A stretch of DNA of 64,000 nt from Lumnitzera littorea (GCA_024138015.1 JAMXBB010000007.1:84602984-84666983); one strand, 5' to 3'. Positions 1-13,637 are shown, numbered from the stretch's first letter. Numbers and translations are program-made. The notes: generated by a model not told the origin, from the sequence alone.

Positions 1-2811
1 AAAAATCATAGGCGGTGAAAGAGCACTATAAAAATTACCCCAGCAGCAGGATGATAACATTTGACAGTTTGGAATAAAAAATAACAGAAAGAAAAATCAG
101 AAAAAAATCGTAGAAAATAAAAAAAAAAAAGAGAAAAACAGGACAATCACCGAGCAAGGCTAGTTCTTAGGGTTCCCTTTGATCTGTTGTTACGCCACTC
201 CACCACCAAGGAGTACCCCCAACGTCTAGGCGTTCCGACAACCGCCCAGCCGCTGCCGGCCACCGAAGCACCCAAGAACACCAAGGTCAAATTTCTGCCC
301 TGTTTTTCAATAATTTCTAAAAAATAATAAATCTGCCCAGAAAATTTTGAAAAAAATTACACTTAGGTTATTTTAGACATGCTTTCATGTGATATTTTTA
401 TTTTTTAAAAATTCGTAATATTTAATATACTTTATTAAGAAATCTGTAATTCATCCGAATATATATTAGTGAAATAAATGTACTATATGATGTTGTTTCT
501 AGCTGAAAATTTTTGTGTAGGATGTGTATGATATATGGGTAATTGCTACGTAGCCCAAATTTTTATTTGAATAATTTTAATATTTATTGAATTTTTAGGC
601 TTGAAATTGGTTCAAAAATAGGTTGAAATTATGAATTTAATAGGAAATTATGAAATTAATTGATGAAATGGACATGTACTAATCTATAATAAATAATAAT
701 GGTATTGAGTCAGATTGAAATTAATTGGATGCTAAAAGAATTATAATTGGATAATTTATCAAATTTAGGGGTAAAATCGTCAATACAAAAATATAGGTAA
801 TAGGTCGAAAACTTGAAACCAAGTGATAATGGAATTCCCTATATTTTTAGAAGTCCATAGAAATTTTCGAGGAATTATTAGATAATCCGAACTATTTATT
901 ACGAAATTATTAAGTAAAATAGCTTAAATTACAAGTCGGGGTGTATTTGTAATATTAATAGACTAAAATGAGTTAAATAGTTAAATAAAACCTATATATA
1001 GGATTGCTGATCGAATTGGGTTAAATGGAGATTTTTGTTATAATTATTAATATTTTCTGATCGGGATGTACTTTAGGTGTATTAGAATTGAATAATACTT
1101 ATATTGTTACAATATAAGGATAAATTAGATAGAATATAATTTAAATCTGTAAATTTCGCATAATACGATCATTTTTATATAATTATGTATAATTATATTA
1201 AAAATCCAAGCTACCCGTTAAAATCCATCTCTAGGAACAGGACTCGTAAAATGTGTTGTTAAGTCTATACGAACTCAATGACACTAGTTTTGTAGAAATC
1301 GGATAACCTTAAGTAATCTAGTCTATAACTATAACATATTCAAGAATATACACATTTCGGTAACCTTACCGGAATCAAAACGTGAATTAATAAATAAAAA
1401 GTACGTTTCGATACGATCAAAACGATATATAATACATAATGGTATATATGATGTATAATATCAATAATTAATAATTTAATTCGATATATAGTAATAACAT
1501 GACTGCATATTATGGAAATAATATATATATATATAACCATTTTAGATTAAACCCTAATGTTTTCGTAATTATTACGAAAACTAAATTTGGACCTTTTGAG
1601 TAATTAGGACCTTCCAAAGACGATTGACAATTCAAGTCAGAAATAGCGAACATCTAAACAAGTAAGTTGGGATGGTAGCTTCGCCGCTGTTTAGGTACTA
1701 TTTAAAAGTATCTAGAGACCCAAGAGTACTTCTGGTTGTATTTGTAGTTACATGATTATACGCATGTTACGTGTGTGAATGATACTCTGTTGTGACAGGA
1801 GTTCAACTCCTTGGTGTGCTGTTCTGCATATTTGCATGGATTCTGTATTGTGTGAATTTATTGGTCACCCCTGATTATCACTAATGATTATTCGACTAAA
1901 GTGTAATTGGTCATGCATAATCACCCGTTAGGGGAAACGATTAAGAGTGTTAAGCCAAACACCGACTTCCTTCGATAAGGATAGCTGAAATGGTCCTTTC
2001 CCCATCCTTAGTCGAACTAAGTGATAGGCGAGGAGGTCGCGGCAAGGTTGGGGGCCGTGGTTCGAAGGCGGTCTTGAGAGGGGGGTGTTCTCCATTGCAC
2101 AAGCTCGGGTTTGGTCTAACTTGAGTGGCAATGAAACTCCTCAATCTGGGTTGGAGCGGATGAAATTTCTCTAACCTCACAGTGGACCGGTTAATACTGT
2201 GCGATGTTTTCATTTGAGTGATTGTATTGCATTTCATCATAATTATTAACCTTATTTGTGATTGTATAGTACTCTTCTGACTCCGCCCCACTTACTGAGC
2301 TAGTTGTGCTCACACCTCTATAGACTCTTTTGCAGGTGCTGAGTAAAGGCAAAGATGTTCAGGTACCACCGTTCTCAGGTTAGTGTGTTGTTGTGTGGGA
2401 AAGTGAGGATCGAGGAATTTAACTGAACCTAAGCTTTTGTTTTGTCTTTAAGTTTTGAAGAAAACTAAATGGGAATTCCCTAGGAGCCCACTAGTTTTCT
2501 AACTTATTGTATATAAATCATAAAACCTGTGGTTTTTAATAAACTCTGATTGTAATCTATACCCTTGGACGTGAAATGTTTGTATAATTACTGTTGTAGT
2601 ACTAAACAACAGATTGTATAGAACAAGTATTTTGTAAAAGCTCTACCACAGGTTTGGATATTAACAGATGTCAGAACAGACGTTTCAAGCTGATTGAGTT
2701 GTACACCTTGTGTAAACTGTGTCTACGATAGCAGCTGTGAGGTCAGCTTCTATCTTAGATTAGTTTACACGACGGGACTGTTATGACTCTTCTTGTTCGG
2801 GACGTGATACA
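1..2811 (+). mobile_element. LTR of a large LTR retrotransposon family, cut by the left edge
   Basis: This stretch resembles the insertion at 6392-9784 in the same orientation. Shared landmarks in the same order are the block after AGGAGGTCGCGG (2030 and 8935), the motif TTCTCCATT (2089 and 8991), a block around 'ACTGAGCTAGTTGTGCTC' (2294) followed by TTTTGCAGGT, and a terminal block containing 'TTAGTTTACACG' (2761). It ends near GTGATACA at 2811, matching TATGACA at the end of the other copy. No coding capacity is visible. I infer an LTR because the better-bounded copy starts TG, ends CA and has a target duplication. The left boundary lies outside the window. Superfamily is not assigned. Confidence 0.6.
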
Positions 2812-5800
2812 TACAAAGACCCTAAACTTAAGTATGCATGAGTGGTGACCACAAATTAGAAATTTGAATTGAATAAAAGCCTTAAACCCTAAACCTTGCA
2901 GATATGAAACCTTAAATTAAACTTTAAATGGAAGAAACACCTATGAGTTAACATGCTTAACTCACATTTTGTAAAATCTCATAAACTTGATAACGAACGA
3001 TCGGAGGTATCTTAAAGTAATAATGGTAAATCAAATAAAGTCAATTAAAATAATAAATTAATGAAATTACTATTTTGTCCCTAATGATGTATTTAAAACC
3101 CAAAACTAATACTAAGACTACAAATGTATCTTCGAAACCTTAGTCAAAGCCCTAACATGTAAGAAACTCTAAGATGCCCCTAAAACCTTACAAAACCATC
3201 TAAAACCTTAATTTAAATGACAAAAACCCTAAATAAAATGGATGAACCATAAATAATAGGCCAAACCTAAATAATAAGTTAAAAAACCTGAAAGAGAGTA
3301 AAATCCTATAACCTTAATCATATGCGTGACTCCCTAAAAAACCCTAATACATAGGAAACCCTAAAACAACTGGAAAACATTAATAAACTAACTAAAACCC
3401 TTATTAGAAATCCAAAACCTTAATTAAACCAACAAACCATAAATATATCCCTAAACTATTCACTAATTGCAAATAATTCTATTAATTGCTCAAAAACCCT
3501 AAATTGTTGGTCTCGTACGCAATCCGAAAACCCTAATTGATCCTAAATACTAAAAGACGATTAAAAAAGAAGTAATAAAGGTCAATGGACTTGATTAAAG
3601 TGATATAATATAAAAAACCCTAATTATATCCTAATTAGATTTAAATTGCTTAATCAAGTATAATTACGATTAATTAGCTTAATTACCCTTTGATTCATCT
3701 ACTAACCCTAGCATTCTTAATTAAGAAATGGATAAGATTAATTAAGGAGACAAGACAAAAAGGCTAGTTAGGCAATTAAGATATTTTAAGACAAATTCTT
3801 ACTAAATCAAGTAAAGGGTCAAGGAAAAAGTAGTCGTCCCTTGATCATTGTACCCTTTTAACCAATTAAAGTAATATCTTATCCCCACCTTATCCCACCT
3901 TCTTTATCTGCAATTTCACCCCTTCAAAACCCTCATTTGACTCTATTTTTCAATCTTAGAAAACCCTCTCTATAAACCTAAATAAAAATCAAAGAAAAAA
4001 GGAAGGAAAACTAAGAAGCCCTCTCGAATCCCCCTATACACCTTAGTGCCTTTTTGAATTACCACCACCACATGCCACCAAATCACAAGCTAGCACTAGC
4101 AAGAGATCACATACAGACCTAATTTCTTGTCGACAAACATTTGTTTTCAAGGGAGCAAATTTCAACTTCTTTTTTAGTGGAAAAATTGGAACTTATGGAA
4201 GTTAGCCTAAGGTAAAACTCACCCAACTTGACTTTTTTATTCACATAAATTTTACTTATGATATCTTAAGAGTTTAGGATTAGAAATATTAGATAAACAT
4301 GTTATAATCATGTACATATCATTTTAGAGCCATATAATCACACTTTTATCTATATACTTAGCTAGTTTGTTACTTGCCTTCTATAAGTATAGGGGGATAG
4401 TTTTATATAGATAACTTGAAAAGAAGTTCATAAAACTCCATAAAACCCCAAGTACCATGCATGTCACCCCTTCCTTAGTGAATATCCATCTTGCTTTCAC
4501 CATATTATGTAATGTTATTAGCTTAAAACAAGAAGAAATGTGATTAAAATAAAGAAACGCATTAGAATAGGTGTTGGATGGTAGAAGATGAAGAAAAGCC
4601 TAGAAGAGCCCTACTTGGCCACTACTATTAATGGAGTTAATAATCTATAAATTTTAATTAATTAGTATAATGACATGATTAATTAGTGTTAAGTATGATT
4701 TAAGATGTAATTAATTAATTTAAGTGGGTTAATGATAAGTTAATGGCCTAAACTGGTTAAGTTAGTGATTAAGGCCGTAAGAATTGTGTTAGAAAACTCA
4801 TTAATGAAATGAACTAGATTTGGAACACTTAGTAAAATAGGTTATTTGGTGGAACCATTAGAGTATTTGACTCATAGGAATAAGCTAGAATTGAGCTTAA
4901 GGCTTTAGAATGCAAATTAGGCCTAAACTAGCTTAGTTAGTGATTAGGGCCTTAAAAATATGATTAGAAACCTAATAAATGAATCTAAATTCTAATAGAA
5001 AATGGACTTATTTTAGGGCTTTTAGTGAGCTTAGGCCTAAACTAATAAGCAAAGTTGAGACTAAGGCTTTAAAATACAAGAGAAGCTTAAAAACCCCTAA
5101 AAGGATCGAGAAGAGAGCCTAATAACATAGTGACTAGATTTGATATCTAAATGAAAATGCTCATAAAATAAAATATAAAATGCACATTATGTCTTAAGGC
5201 CCATCCAAGACATCCCCTATAGGCTCCTTATTGAATTAAGACCTTAAACTAGTAAAAAGGACCCATTTAAGCTCATAAAAGTAACATTAAAGCCCAAATT
5301 GAAATCTATGGAATTTAGATAGAAATTTAAGCTTAAAATGCTTAAATAAAAGCCTAAAAGATTAAATGTAAGGCCCAATACCTAAAATTAAGTCTAATGT
5401 CCAAAACTAAGCCCAAACCCTAAAGTAGTCAAACCAACACTATTGACCAACGAATTTGTTTGACCCAAACTAAATTCTTACAAGTCTAAACACCTAAAAA
5501 GGACCTCACTCAATGAAAGAACACTCGAAAACCATGAAAATCGACTATAAGAATGTGAAAAAATGGACTTAAATTAAAAAAGTTATAGCTAAACAAGTTT
5601 TAACCATACTTTAGGATTTAGGGTAGGTTTTGGTAATTAGGTAGACTTTTAGGTTATTAAAAGAAACCTTCTTTTAATTACTTACATATACAATATTATT
5701 ATATTTTAGGTGATTTAATTTCTAATTTAAGAACCCTGAAAGCTAAGACAAGTAGGTGAGCAGGTTAGGTGAGGGAGTTTTAACGAGCTTTTAATTACTT

Positions 5801-6275
5801 GTGTTTGATAATTGGTTGATGTTCTCTTATTTGCCCTTGATTGTCTATTTGAGTGACCGATTGTTTTGTATGCTAACATTTATGTGATTGCCTAATTAAA
5901 TTGGTAATTTTAAATATTGAACCAAAATAACTGGATATACCTGTCACATGTTTGTGATCCATTAGTTACGAACTAGGATGTCTATACCTTTACTAAGTTT
6001 TCTGAAAAATTTGCGAAAATACATATTTGAAATGTTTTACAATTCAAAGAAAGATTTATTAACTTAGCAAGTATTCATAGCAATCACCTACGATGTTTTT
6101 CTTATTAAGGCAAAGTTAGTAGATCATCTTTAGTTAATTGATAACGAGTAGTCTAAGTTAGGCTTTACATGGTTTAGCCCGTGGGGTATTATATAGATTT
6201 GTTGATGATGAGCCTACGGGATGCTATATTGACTATTAATAGTGGATAGCCCTAGATGGGACCTACCTAATTAAT
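2812..6275. other. Gene-free AT-rich region between repeats
   Basis: No convincing coding region on either strand. From about 2880 to 3540 AAACCCTA-like motifs are frequent but scattered, not in a tandem array. From 4741 to 5095 there is a degenerate repeat, listed separately. The region may be decayed transposon interior, but I recognise no domain. Confidence 0.5.
4741..5095. repeat. Degenerate tandem repeat with GGCCTAAACT core
   Basis: Three related blocks begin near 4745, 4920 and 5033. Each starts with GGCCTAAACT and continues through a variant of 'TTAGTGATTAAGGCC' and a run like TTAGAAA. Spacing is unequal (about 175 and 113 bp), so the array has suffered indels. No coding role is apparent. 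Confidence 0.5.
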
Positions 6276-6391
6276 TAGTATGATATTCTCAACTAGGGTA
6301 ATAGTCGTGTTCCATATGTTGGGATGATATAAACAGATAGCCTTATGTAGATAAAGTGAGATACTCCATGCGGTTAAATACAGGAGATAAT
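6276..6391 (+). repeat. 735-bp tandem unit 1, left half
   Basis: From GATATTCTCAACTAGG to CAGGAGATAAT this matches 10405-10513 (TCTCAACTAGGATAATAGTC through GGCAATAAT). The unit is interrupted at 6391 by the 3.39-kb insertion and resumes at 9785. It ends with ATAAT at 6387-6391, the left target duplication of that insertion. Confidence 0.65.
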
Positions 6392-9300
6392 TGAGAGACC
6401 TGTATTGGCACAACTAAGCTCAATAGTCGATTTAGGAAATTCAAGAATGTAACCTGATTAAATTAGGAACTTACGATAGACTTCATGATATTAGCGAGGA
6501 GTTTTTGTAAGCTTAGAATTTAAAAATATAATAAAATATTAAAAATATAGCTAAAATAGTAAAAATTTATTATATTATTATATAATTAACAATAATGTGT
6601 GACATAGGTTTTGAAAGTTTGCAAATACTTATAGATAAATTATAGGAGTAATATAATTAATATTCTACATAAAATAATATATATAAAAGATGTGTGTACA
6701 TTGCGTATGATTATTATGTCCATATACATACCTGTAATTACTAACATTCGGAAATGTGTAAATAATGCTAAATAAATAGATAAAATATAAGAAAAATTAA
6801 TAAAAACTCTAGACCATGATGGAAACATCTTGTTGCATGACAAGTTAGGGGATGAGTTGGGAATCATTTGGAAATTTAGGTCGGCCATGTGTTAAAATTA
6901 AAGCAAAGTTAGAAAACACTTGTTTAAGAAGGGTCAAAATTCCAAAGTGGTATCAATTCACTTAGTAAAAATATTAGGGTTGTTCTTATTGAAGATTAGC
7001 TTCATAAGTGACTTAGGAAAATTTTGAGGAAGAAAAATAACGAGAGAAAAGTAGGGAAAAGAAATGAGGAAAAATATTGCGCAAAATAGGGGATTTGGGG
7101 GTTTTCAAGGAAAACAATTAGCTAGAAGTGCAACTAGGTGGTTTCTAGAAGGTATGGTCGATGGTGGTTATTGCTGACAAGTACCCTCCCTTCCATGGTG
7201 ACTGGGGCTCTTAGTTTCTAATAACTGCTCGATTTTGTCGTTTTTAACTAAAATTAACTAAAAATAGCAAATGAATTCTAAAAATTTTGAAATTTGGTTC
7301 CTTATGTTTTTTTGCATGAGGAATTCAAGTATTCAATTAAATTTTCAAAATTTTGAGTGTATATATAAGATCCTTAAGAAAAACCTCCCATGTAACAATT
7401 TTCAATTGAGTTTTTAAAAGATCAATTCATGTAGTTTCAAATTGAAATTTTGTGGTCATTCTCCTAAGATGTTGAACTTTGATTCTATGCGGTTAAATTC
7501 TTAAAATTTTGTAGTCGGATTTTAGGGAAAATTTGTTTTTCACAAAATAGTACGCTAAAAGTGGCTTTTTCTAAAAAAGTTAAGTTGGGTTTTTGTAAAA
7601 ATTATGCTTCAATCTATATGGGCCAATATACAATAACTATAAGTGAGTGATTAAGAGTTTTAAGAGGTTGATTTTCAATTTTTTAGGATATTTGGTGGTT
7701 TAGGAGTTCAATTGTGAAAGTTTTGATGAGTTGTATTAAGTGAAAGCATAAGAGAAAAGTATAAATATAATGGTAGTTCTAAATTGCTATTTTCTGCATT
7801 TGCAAGTTTATTAAGACTCTAGAACTTAGGGTAAGTTGAATTATAGATAAAGTAATTAGCAATAGGGTTAGGAATTGTGTCAAAAGAAAGTTAGAATTTG
7901 ATTTGGTGTGAATATGTTAAATATACTAGGTAAATAGAATCCATGCCAAAAAGTGGCTTATATTTAGACTTTACCTTATTTCTTGAGACAAACTGTAAGT
8001 CAAAAACTTCCGAAAAAAGAATCTAACTTTGGATTGAGGGATAGAAACTGGTTCAGGAGTTCGACAGTAGATCAACTAGTAATTTGTATATGAATTCCAT
8101 ACCTTTATCCAAGTCAGAACATGAGTTAGAAGTCACTCTAACAATAGCCTATACCATAAGGCTAGGTCGAAACCTAAGTTAGAAATAAGTTTGATCGAAG
8201 ATGCAAAATATAAGAGCAACTAGAAGTTTGAAGATAGTTAGTACTAAATATTAGATCATGGGGAGTTGGAGAGTAAATCAAAAAATCACTTTTTATACTT
8301 TCTAAGAAGTTACTAAAGTCAGAACTTAGATTAGAAACTATTGGGCAACAATCTATACCAGCTCAAAACCTTGGTTATAATGTATTTTACTTAACTAACA
8401 TCTTAGAAAACTTACCTAACACAATTAAGGAACGTATTTAAATGTCAAACTGAACTCATATACTATATATATTATAGAAACTAAAGATGTTACATTAATC
8501 TATAAAGATAATAGAAGAAGATGAAAATGACATATGGGGAGAATAAGCATCAGTATCCAAGTAAGTGAGATCAATGTTTCACCGTACTTTGAAGTATTGT
8601 TTAAGAATACTTGAAGACCTTAGTATATGTCTTGTTTGTGGTTGTAAGTTAATTTATTATACGCATACAGCATGTGTGCTTGAATACTACTATGCTATTT
8701 AAGTGCTAGATTGATGTGTTGATTGCTTTATGATATTACATACTTTGAACTATTTAAATTTGCTTGATCACCTCAAAAGTAATTTAACACAAATTCAGCT
8801 TAACTACTAACTAGACCTAAATCATAACCTACTTAGAGAAAATGACTAGGAAGTGTGGGCCAAACTTAGACCCTTTGTTGAGGATAGTAGAAATAGTCAT
8901 CTCCCTACCTTGAGTCAAACTAACTAACAAAAGAGGAGGTCGCGGCTAAGTTAGGGTCTGTAGTTCGAAGGTAGTCTCGGGTAGAGAGTATTCTCCATTA
9001 CAAAAGTCTTAGTTTGATGACCAAATTCGCAAGTGCGTGATATTAAACTCCTCAAAACTTAGATTAGAGCGAGAGCAATTTCTCTCATCTAATGATAACT
9101 GGTCAACGTTATGTAATGGCATTTACTTAAACATACATTGCAACTAATTAAACTTGCTTGAAAGCTTTGGTTGCTTTGTGTCAAATATATGCTATTATCT
9201 CCTTCCCACTTATTGAGCAAGTTATTGCTCATTCCCTTACAACTATTTTGCAAGTTTCCTCAATAGATTTAGCAGTACTATTCTAAGTTCCAAAAGACTA

Positions 9301-9784
9301 GAGAACAAGGTTAGGGAGTAAGATTCAAGATTACCTGACTAGATTTTTACTTAGTTTATTGATTGTACTAACTTCTAAAAAAACTAATAAGGTCTCCTCG
9401 AATGACCTTAGTTTTTAATTAATGAGATTTATGCCATGCTCTAGAAACTAGTGGTTTTTAGTAAAATTTTAGTTGACACTTTATCTTTTCCTAACAATGT
9501 AGTTCTTAAGATTTTTATTAAATTCAAAGTTTCATTTTTCATACTATTTATAAAACTTGATATTTCCTTAGATATTTAAGCTATAAAACTATTTTCAGTA
9601 GCTATTTTGAAAAATGACACCACATGTTGGTTCTTACCAAGTATTGAAGAGGACACTTCTAAGTAAATGAGTCGTCAACACCTTGTATAGGTTATACCTA
9701 TGTTAGCAACTAAGGCGACTAGCTTCTAGTGTAGGTTAGTTTACACGGTGGGGTTGTTACGGCTCTTAGGTTTGGAGTATGACA
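6392..9784 (+). mobile_element. 3.39-kb solo-LTR-like insertion with perfect 5-bp TSD
   Basis: The insertion starts TGAGAGACC and ends GTATGACA, and is flanked on both sides by ATAAT (6387-6391 and 9785-9789). The uninterrupted paralogous site is at about 10509-10513 in the next tandem unit, where ACAATAATTGATG-like sequence is continuous. The right 2.8 kb resembles 1-2811. It contains no intact coding sequence and no recognisable gag-pol, so the simplest reading is a solo LTR of a family with very long LTRs. A deleted or non-autonomous element is the alternative. I infer the boundaries from the TSD and empty site. Confidence 0.65.
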
Positions 9785-10399
9785 ATAATTGATGTGTAGA
9801 TGACTTAATTTTATGCCTTCTATGATTCCGGAGCCTTGTAGATGTGATGCTTGCATTCATCGTGTATGCACACATTTCGTATGTAGTTAAACTGCATGTT
9901 TATTAATAATGCTTGGTAACTTGTTTGAACAGTAGTGGCAAAAGATGAACTCACTGAGCATAGTATGCTCGCCCCCCAATAGTTCTTTTTTGTTGGTAAC
10001 CAAAGGCTAGGAATAGCTAAGATCAGAGTGAAGAGTGTTCCTTTAAGTAGCTAGATTAGATGGATAAAATTACTTTAGTAGACTGTATTAGTTAAACTAG
10101 ATCTTTATAATATTTAGTACCTCATGATGTTATTGAAGTTTAATTATCATATCTTATTATTTGGTCGGCAATTCCAACTCTTTATGGTCTTAGTGGATTG
10201 TTGATTAGTAGGTTACTTTAGTTACTTGTATAAATAAATGTATATAAAATGAACAAGCATCCTTAGAAACTCATTAGTTAAAGTCTTACAATCTCTGACT
10301 TGCAAGGCAGTTTTTATATTATGGGTACACACATGATATGAAAATTTTAGACAAAACTACTAAGCTTCCTTTCAAGGCATTACATACCGAATTTGACTG
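9785..10399 (+). repeat. 735-bp tandem unit 1, right half
   Basis: This continues the unit broken at 6391. It aligns with 10514-11074: GAGCC...CATTCATC (9830 versus 10551), ACTCACTGAGC versus ACTTACTGAG, TTGTTGGTAACC versus TTTGTAGGTATCC, 'CAACTCTTTATGGT' versus 'CGACTCTTTATGGT', and AGTCTTACAA...CTTGCAAGG versus CTTGTAAGA. The sequence looks LTR-derived (TGAGC...TGCTC followed by TTTTG.AGGT). No coding sequence. Confidence 0.65.
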
Positions 10400-11074
10400 A
10401 TATTCTTTTCTCAACTAGGATAATAGTCCCGTATCATTTAGAAGAATGGTAACCCTAAATAACCCCATGCAAGTAAGGTAAGGTGCCCCATGCGAACGAG
10501 TATAGGCAATAATCGATACATAGACAAGGTAAATCTATACCTTACATTATTTTAGAGCCCTATGGATATGTTACTTACATTCATCTTGTATGCATATGTT
10601 TTATGTATAGATAGATTTATATGTGTGCTAATAATACTAGATAAGTTGCTTGAATGGTAGTGATGAGGAACGAACTTACTGAGTTGTGGTTTGCTGATTT
10701 CCTTATACCTTCTTTTGTAGGTATCCTTAAGCTAGGATTGGAATAAGATCTGAGTGCAGAGTGCAATATTGAGTGGTGCATGATGCATTAGAAATGGCAA
10801 AGAGTTTATATAGTTGAATTAGGATATTCTATCTATCTTTTCTTTAATATTTTGTAGCTTTAATAAAATCTAGAATTTTAAGATGTGTTTAACCCTTCTT
10901 ATGGTTTGGTAGGTAATACCGACTCTTTATGGTTTTGGTAGACTATGGATTGTTAAATGTTTATAGTTAGTTATATTTTATATTAAATTAATAAATTAAA
11001 AATCAAAAGTCATAGTAATTAATTAGATAGAGTCTTACAACCTATAACTTGTAAGATAGTTCTCATATCATGGT
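10400..11074 (+). repeat. 735-bp tandem unit 2, left part, interrupted by the Ogre-like element
   Basis: Second head-to-tail copy of the unit. It is uninterrupted where unit 1 holds the 3.39-kb insertion, so that insertion is specific to unit 1. It is itself broken at 11074 by the 13.5-kb element and appears to resume at 24559, where GATATAAAAATTTTA matches GATATGAAAATTTTA at 10336 in unit 1. Confidence 0.65.
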
Positions 11075-13616
11075 TTAGACACCTCATTTTTGCACTTTCC
11101 ATAACCCCATAGAATTTCCTAATTTTCAAAAAAGGCTAAAAGAAGGAAAAATACCAAAAAAATTGAACAACTAATAAAAGAAAAAAAATTAAAAAATGAG
11201 AGAAAAACCAAAAAATAAGAAAATCCAAAAATCCATTTAGATCTATTCAAGGTGGAAATAATTTTTCGAGGGCAATGCGACTTGACTAAATTAGGAATCT
11301 TGAATAAGAAATGGATATTTATTGAAAATCAAAATTTCTAACCTAGTTCGGAATGTTCATTTAGAAATATTTTGAAAATTCATATTTTTAAGAGATAATG
11401 GCTTTAAACTGCACTTTAATTAGAGTTAAAATGAAAATTTTATAGCCATTTGAAGTTTTTAAACTAAAATCGAATATGGGTAAAAATCAAAGATCCTAAT
11501 TTGGTTAAATTGGAAATTTTTATTAAATATTTTAAACATATATTTATCAGACTCCGTATTTCATGAAAGCATGTAATATGATTTTTTAGATATTGGATAA
11601 TTAATTGAGTCTTATTTCGTATGTCTATTAAAAAAAAAAAAGAAGAAAAATTGAAGCCAAGAAGCAATTAGCAAACCAAAGAAGGAAAAAGGTAAAAAGG
11701 AAGGGGGAAAAACGAAAAGAAAAGGAAAAGAAAGAAAGAAAAGAGAAAAAAAAAATAAAGGGAGAAGGGAGGACAGTTGACACGTGGTAGCCCATCATGA
11801 CGCATGGACGAACTACCACATAGCCCCCATTTTTGGATAATTAAGTCAAGGGTGCTACATATGGGCACCTCATGGATCCCATGTTGGTGTTGTGTACTCG
11901 CATTTTTTCTACTTGATTTCAATGGATTTTTTTGCTTCTAAAATCAAATAAAAATTAAAAAATGAAAGATCACTTGGCATACTATTAAGGTAATCTAAAA
12001 TTTTAATATTTTTTTAAGGAAAATGGTACAAAAAAAAGAGAGGAAAAATTAGGTAAGTGAATGTAAACACATCTTTTATGCTTGATTTTGTTTTGGAAAA
12101 TAAGCTTCCTATGCTTGCTAACCACAAATTGGCTATAAGGAATAAGCAAAAGCATTTCCCATTTCGTGTGTCATGAAAATATCCATTTGAATCAAGATTC
12201 GTTTTTTCTCCAATATGGTAGTTTCCTAAGCACTAATTGAGCTTCTACACTATAAATCTAAGTTCCCTCTATTCATTCCAATACAAACAAAGCATTGACA
12301 AACTCTAATTTGCAAGAAATTCTTACTTTCTCTCTTTAGGTCAAAAATCGTAAAACCCCCCTCTCTCATAAATTTCTCTAACTATAGAGCAAATTGAAGA
12401 GAGTCAAAATGGGGGAAGATTTCTTAGTCATCCTAGAGCAAAGCCTAATGCTTGATTTCATCCAACAAAGTTTTAATTCATTTTAATTTGAGTTAGAATC
12501 AAGATGGGTGTTATAGGGTTCCTGTACATAGTTAAACTTTGTTTTTTTATCAAATTAGTATATTTATGCCTCGATTTTTGTGAAATTGACTTAGGGTTTT
12601 CAAAGATCGAGGAGTTAATAGTGGAAAACGCTAAACCTACATCAAGCACTTGCTCAAACCGATCCGAACCAACCTCAATTCAATGCGTATGTGAGGTAAG
12701 TTTTCTCTCTCTGATTACTTTATTGTTTATTTATTAAAAAAAATGAAAAATACAAAAAAAATTAGAAACAAATTGTTTTGATCTTCTATGTTTTTGCTTA
12801 AATAATGTGTTTTCAGTTATTTTAATATCATGTTAATAAATAATTTGTTGGCTTGGTAATATGTTAGAATTGATTTTGATGATAATAAACTTGATTAGGC
12901 CTTAATAAATAATGTGTTTATTGGATGTTTTAGCTTAAATAATTTGAATAATGGTTTGTTAATTTAATAGACTTATGAAATTAGTATGTTTGTTGGAATT
13001 AGTCAATATAGTTTGCATGTTAATAATTAGTATGATTTAATAATAAGCTTAGCAATAGCATGTAAGTTGATTTTAATATTGTTGGTTAGTTCAATTTGAT
13101 TTGTTAATTTAGCTTTAATAATTTGATTAGCACGATATTAATAATTATCATATTAACTAGCGAATGATCGGTATTGTTATGGATATGAGCTTTATTTTTC
13201 AAAACTATTTTCAAATAAAATGAGCCTTTTTACCCTAAGTTAATTTTCTCACATATAAAAAGATTTTGATAAATAAAAATGATAGTAAATTGGCCTTTTT
13301 CAAAATTTAGGAATTTTTTTTGGATTTTCCAGAAATGGACCAAAAAAATCATTTTTAAAATAAAAATATTAAAATTTAATAAAATTAAATTTTTTAGAAA
13401 ATCACAAGCTAGTAGCTGGAATTATAGTCCATCCACCTATAGGCCCTAATTTCATTTCTTTTTTTCTAATTTCGATTAAGTGGTGACTCCTCTTTCAAAA
13501 GTTTTTTCTTTTTAATAAAACATTTTCTCAACTTAGTTAAGAGATTTATATTGAATGGACCGAGCTTAATATAAATCGAGCTAAGAAAAGAGAGGAACTA
13601 AATTTTCAACTCAATA
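11075..13616 (+). repeat. 5' LTR of the Ogre/Tat-like element
   Basis: Matches the 3' LTR throughout, for example 'AATTTCCTAATTTT' at 11112 and 21720, 'CATCTTTTATGCTTGATTTT' at 12070 versus 22290, and ATTTGCAAGAAATT at 12308 and 22590. It carries about 490 bp (roughly 11390-11885) with no counterpart in the 3' LTR, including a purine-rich stretch at 11631-11772 and a CACGTG G-box core at 11781-11786. It lacks the plastid insert found in the 3' LTR. Confidence 0.75.
12251..12256 (+). promoter_or_regulatory. Putative TATA box of the 5' LTR
   Basis: TATAAA in the context CACTATAAATC. The same element sits at 22535 in the 3' LTR within CACTATAAATAG, so it is conserved between the LTRs. I infer transcription starting about 30 bp downstream. 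There is no expression evidence. Confidence 0.45.
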
Positions 13617-13619
13617 GAT

Positions 13620-13637
13620 TGGCGACTCTACTAGGGA
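13620..13637 (+). other. Primer-binding site of the Ogre/Tat-like element
   Basis: TGGCGACTCTACTAGGGA lies 3 bp after the LTR end. Ogre-type elements characteristically have a TGGCGACTC...GGGGA motif here, attributed to a tRNA-Arg primer. The assignment rests on that remembered family motif and on position. Confidence 0.65.

Noticed and set aside
2880..3540. Many AAACCCTA-like words resembling plant telomere repeat
   Set aside because: They are scattered at irregular spacing in A-rich DNA and never form a tandem array.
11628..11922. Minus-strand frames of 63 and 84 codons in the 5' LTR
   Set aside because: Low-complexity purine tract, not conserved in the 3' LTR.
12504..12737. 77-codon plus-strand frame in the 5' LTR
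   Set aside because: The matching part of the 3' LTR does not keep the frame open, and no motif is present.
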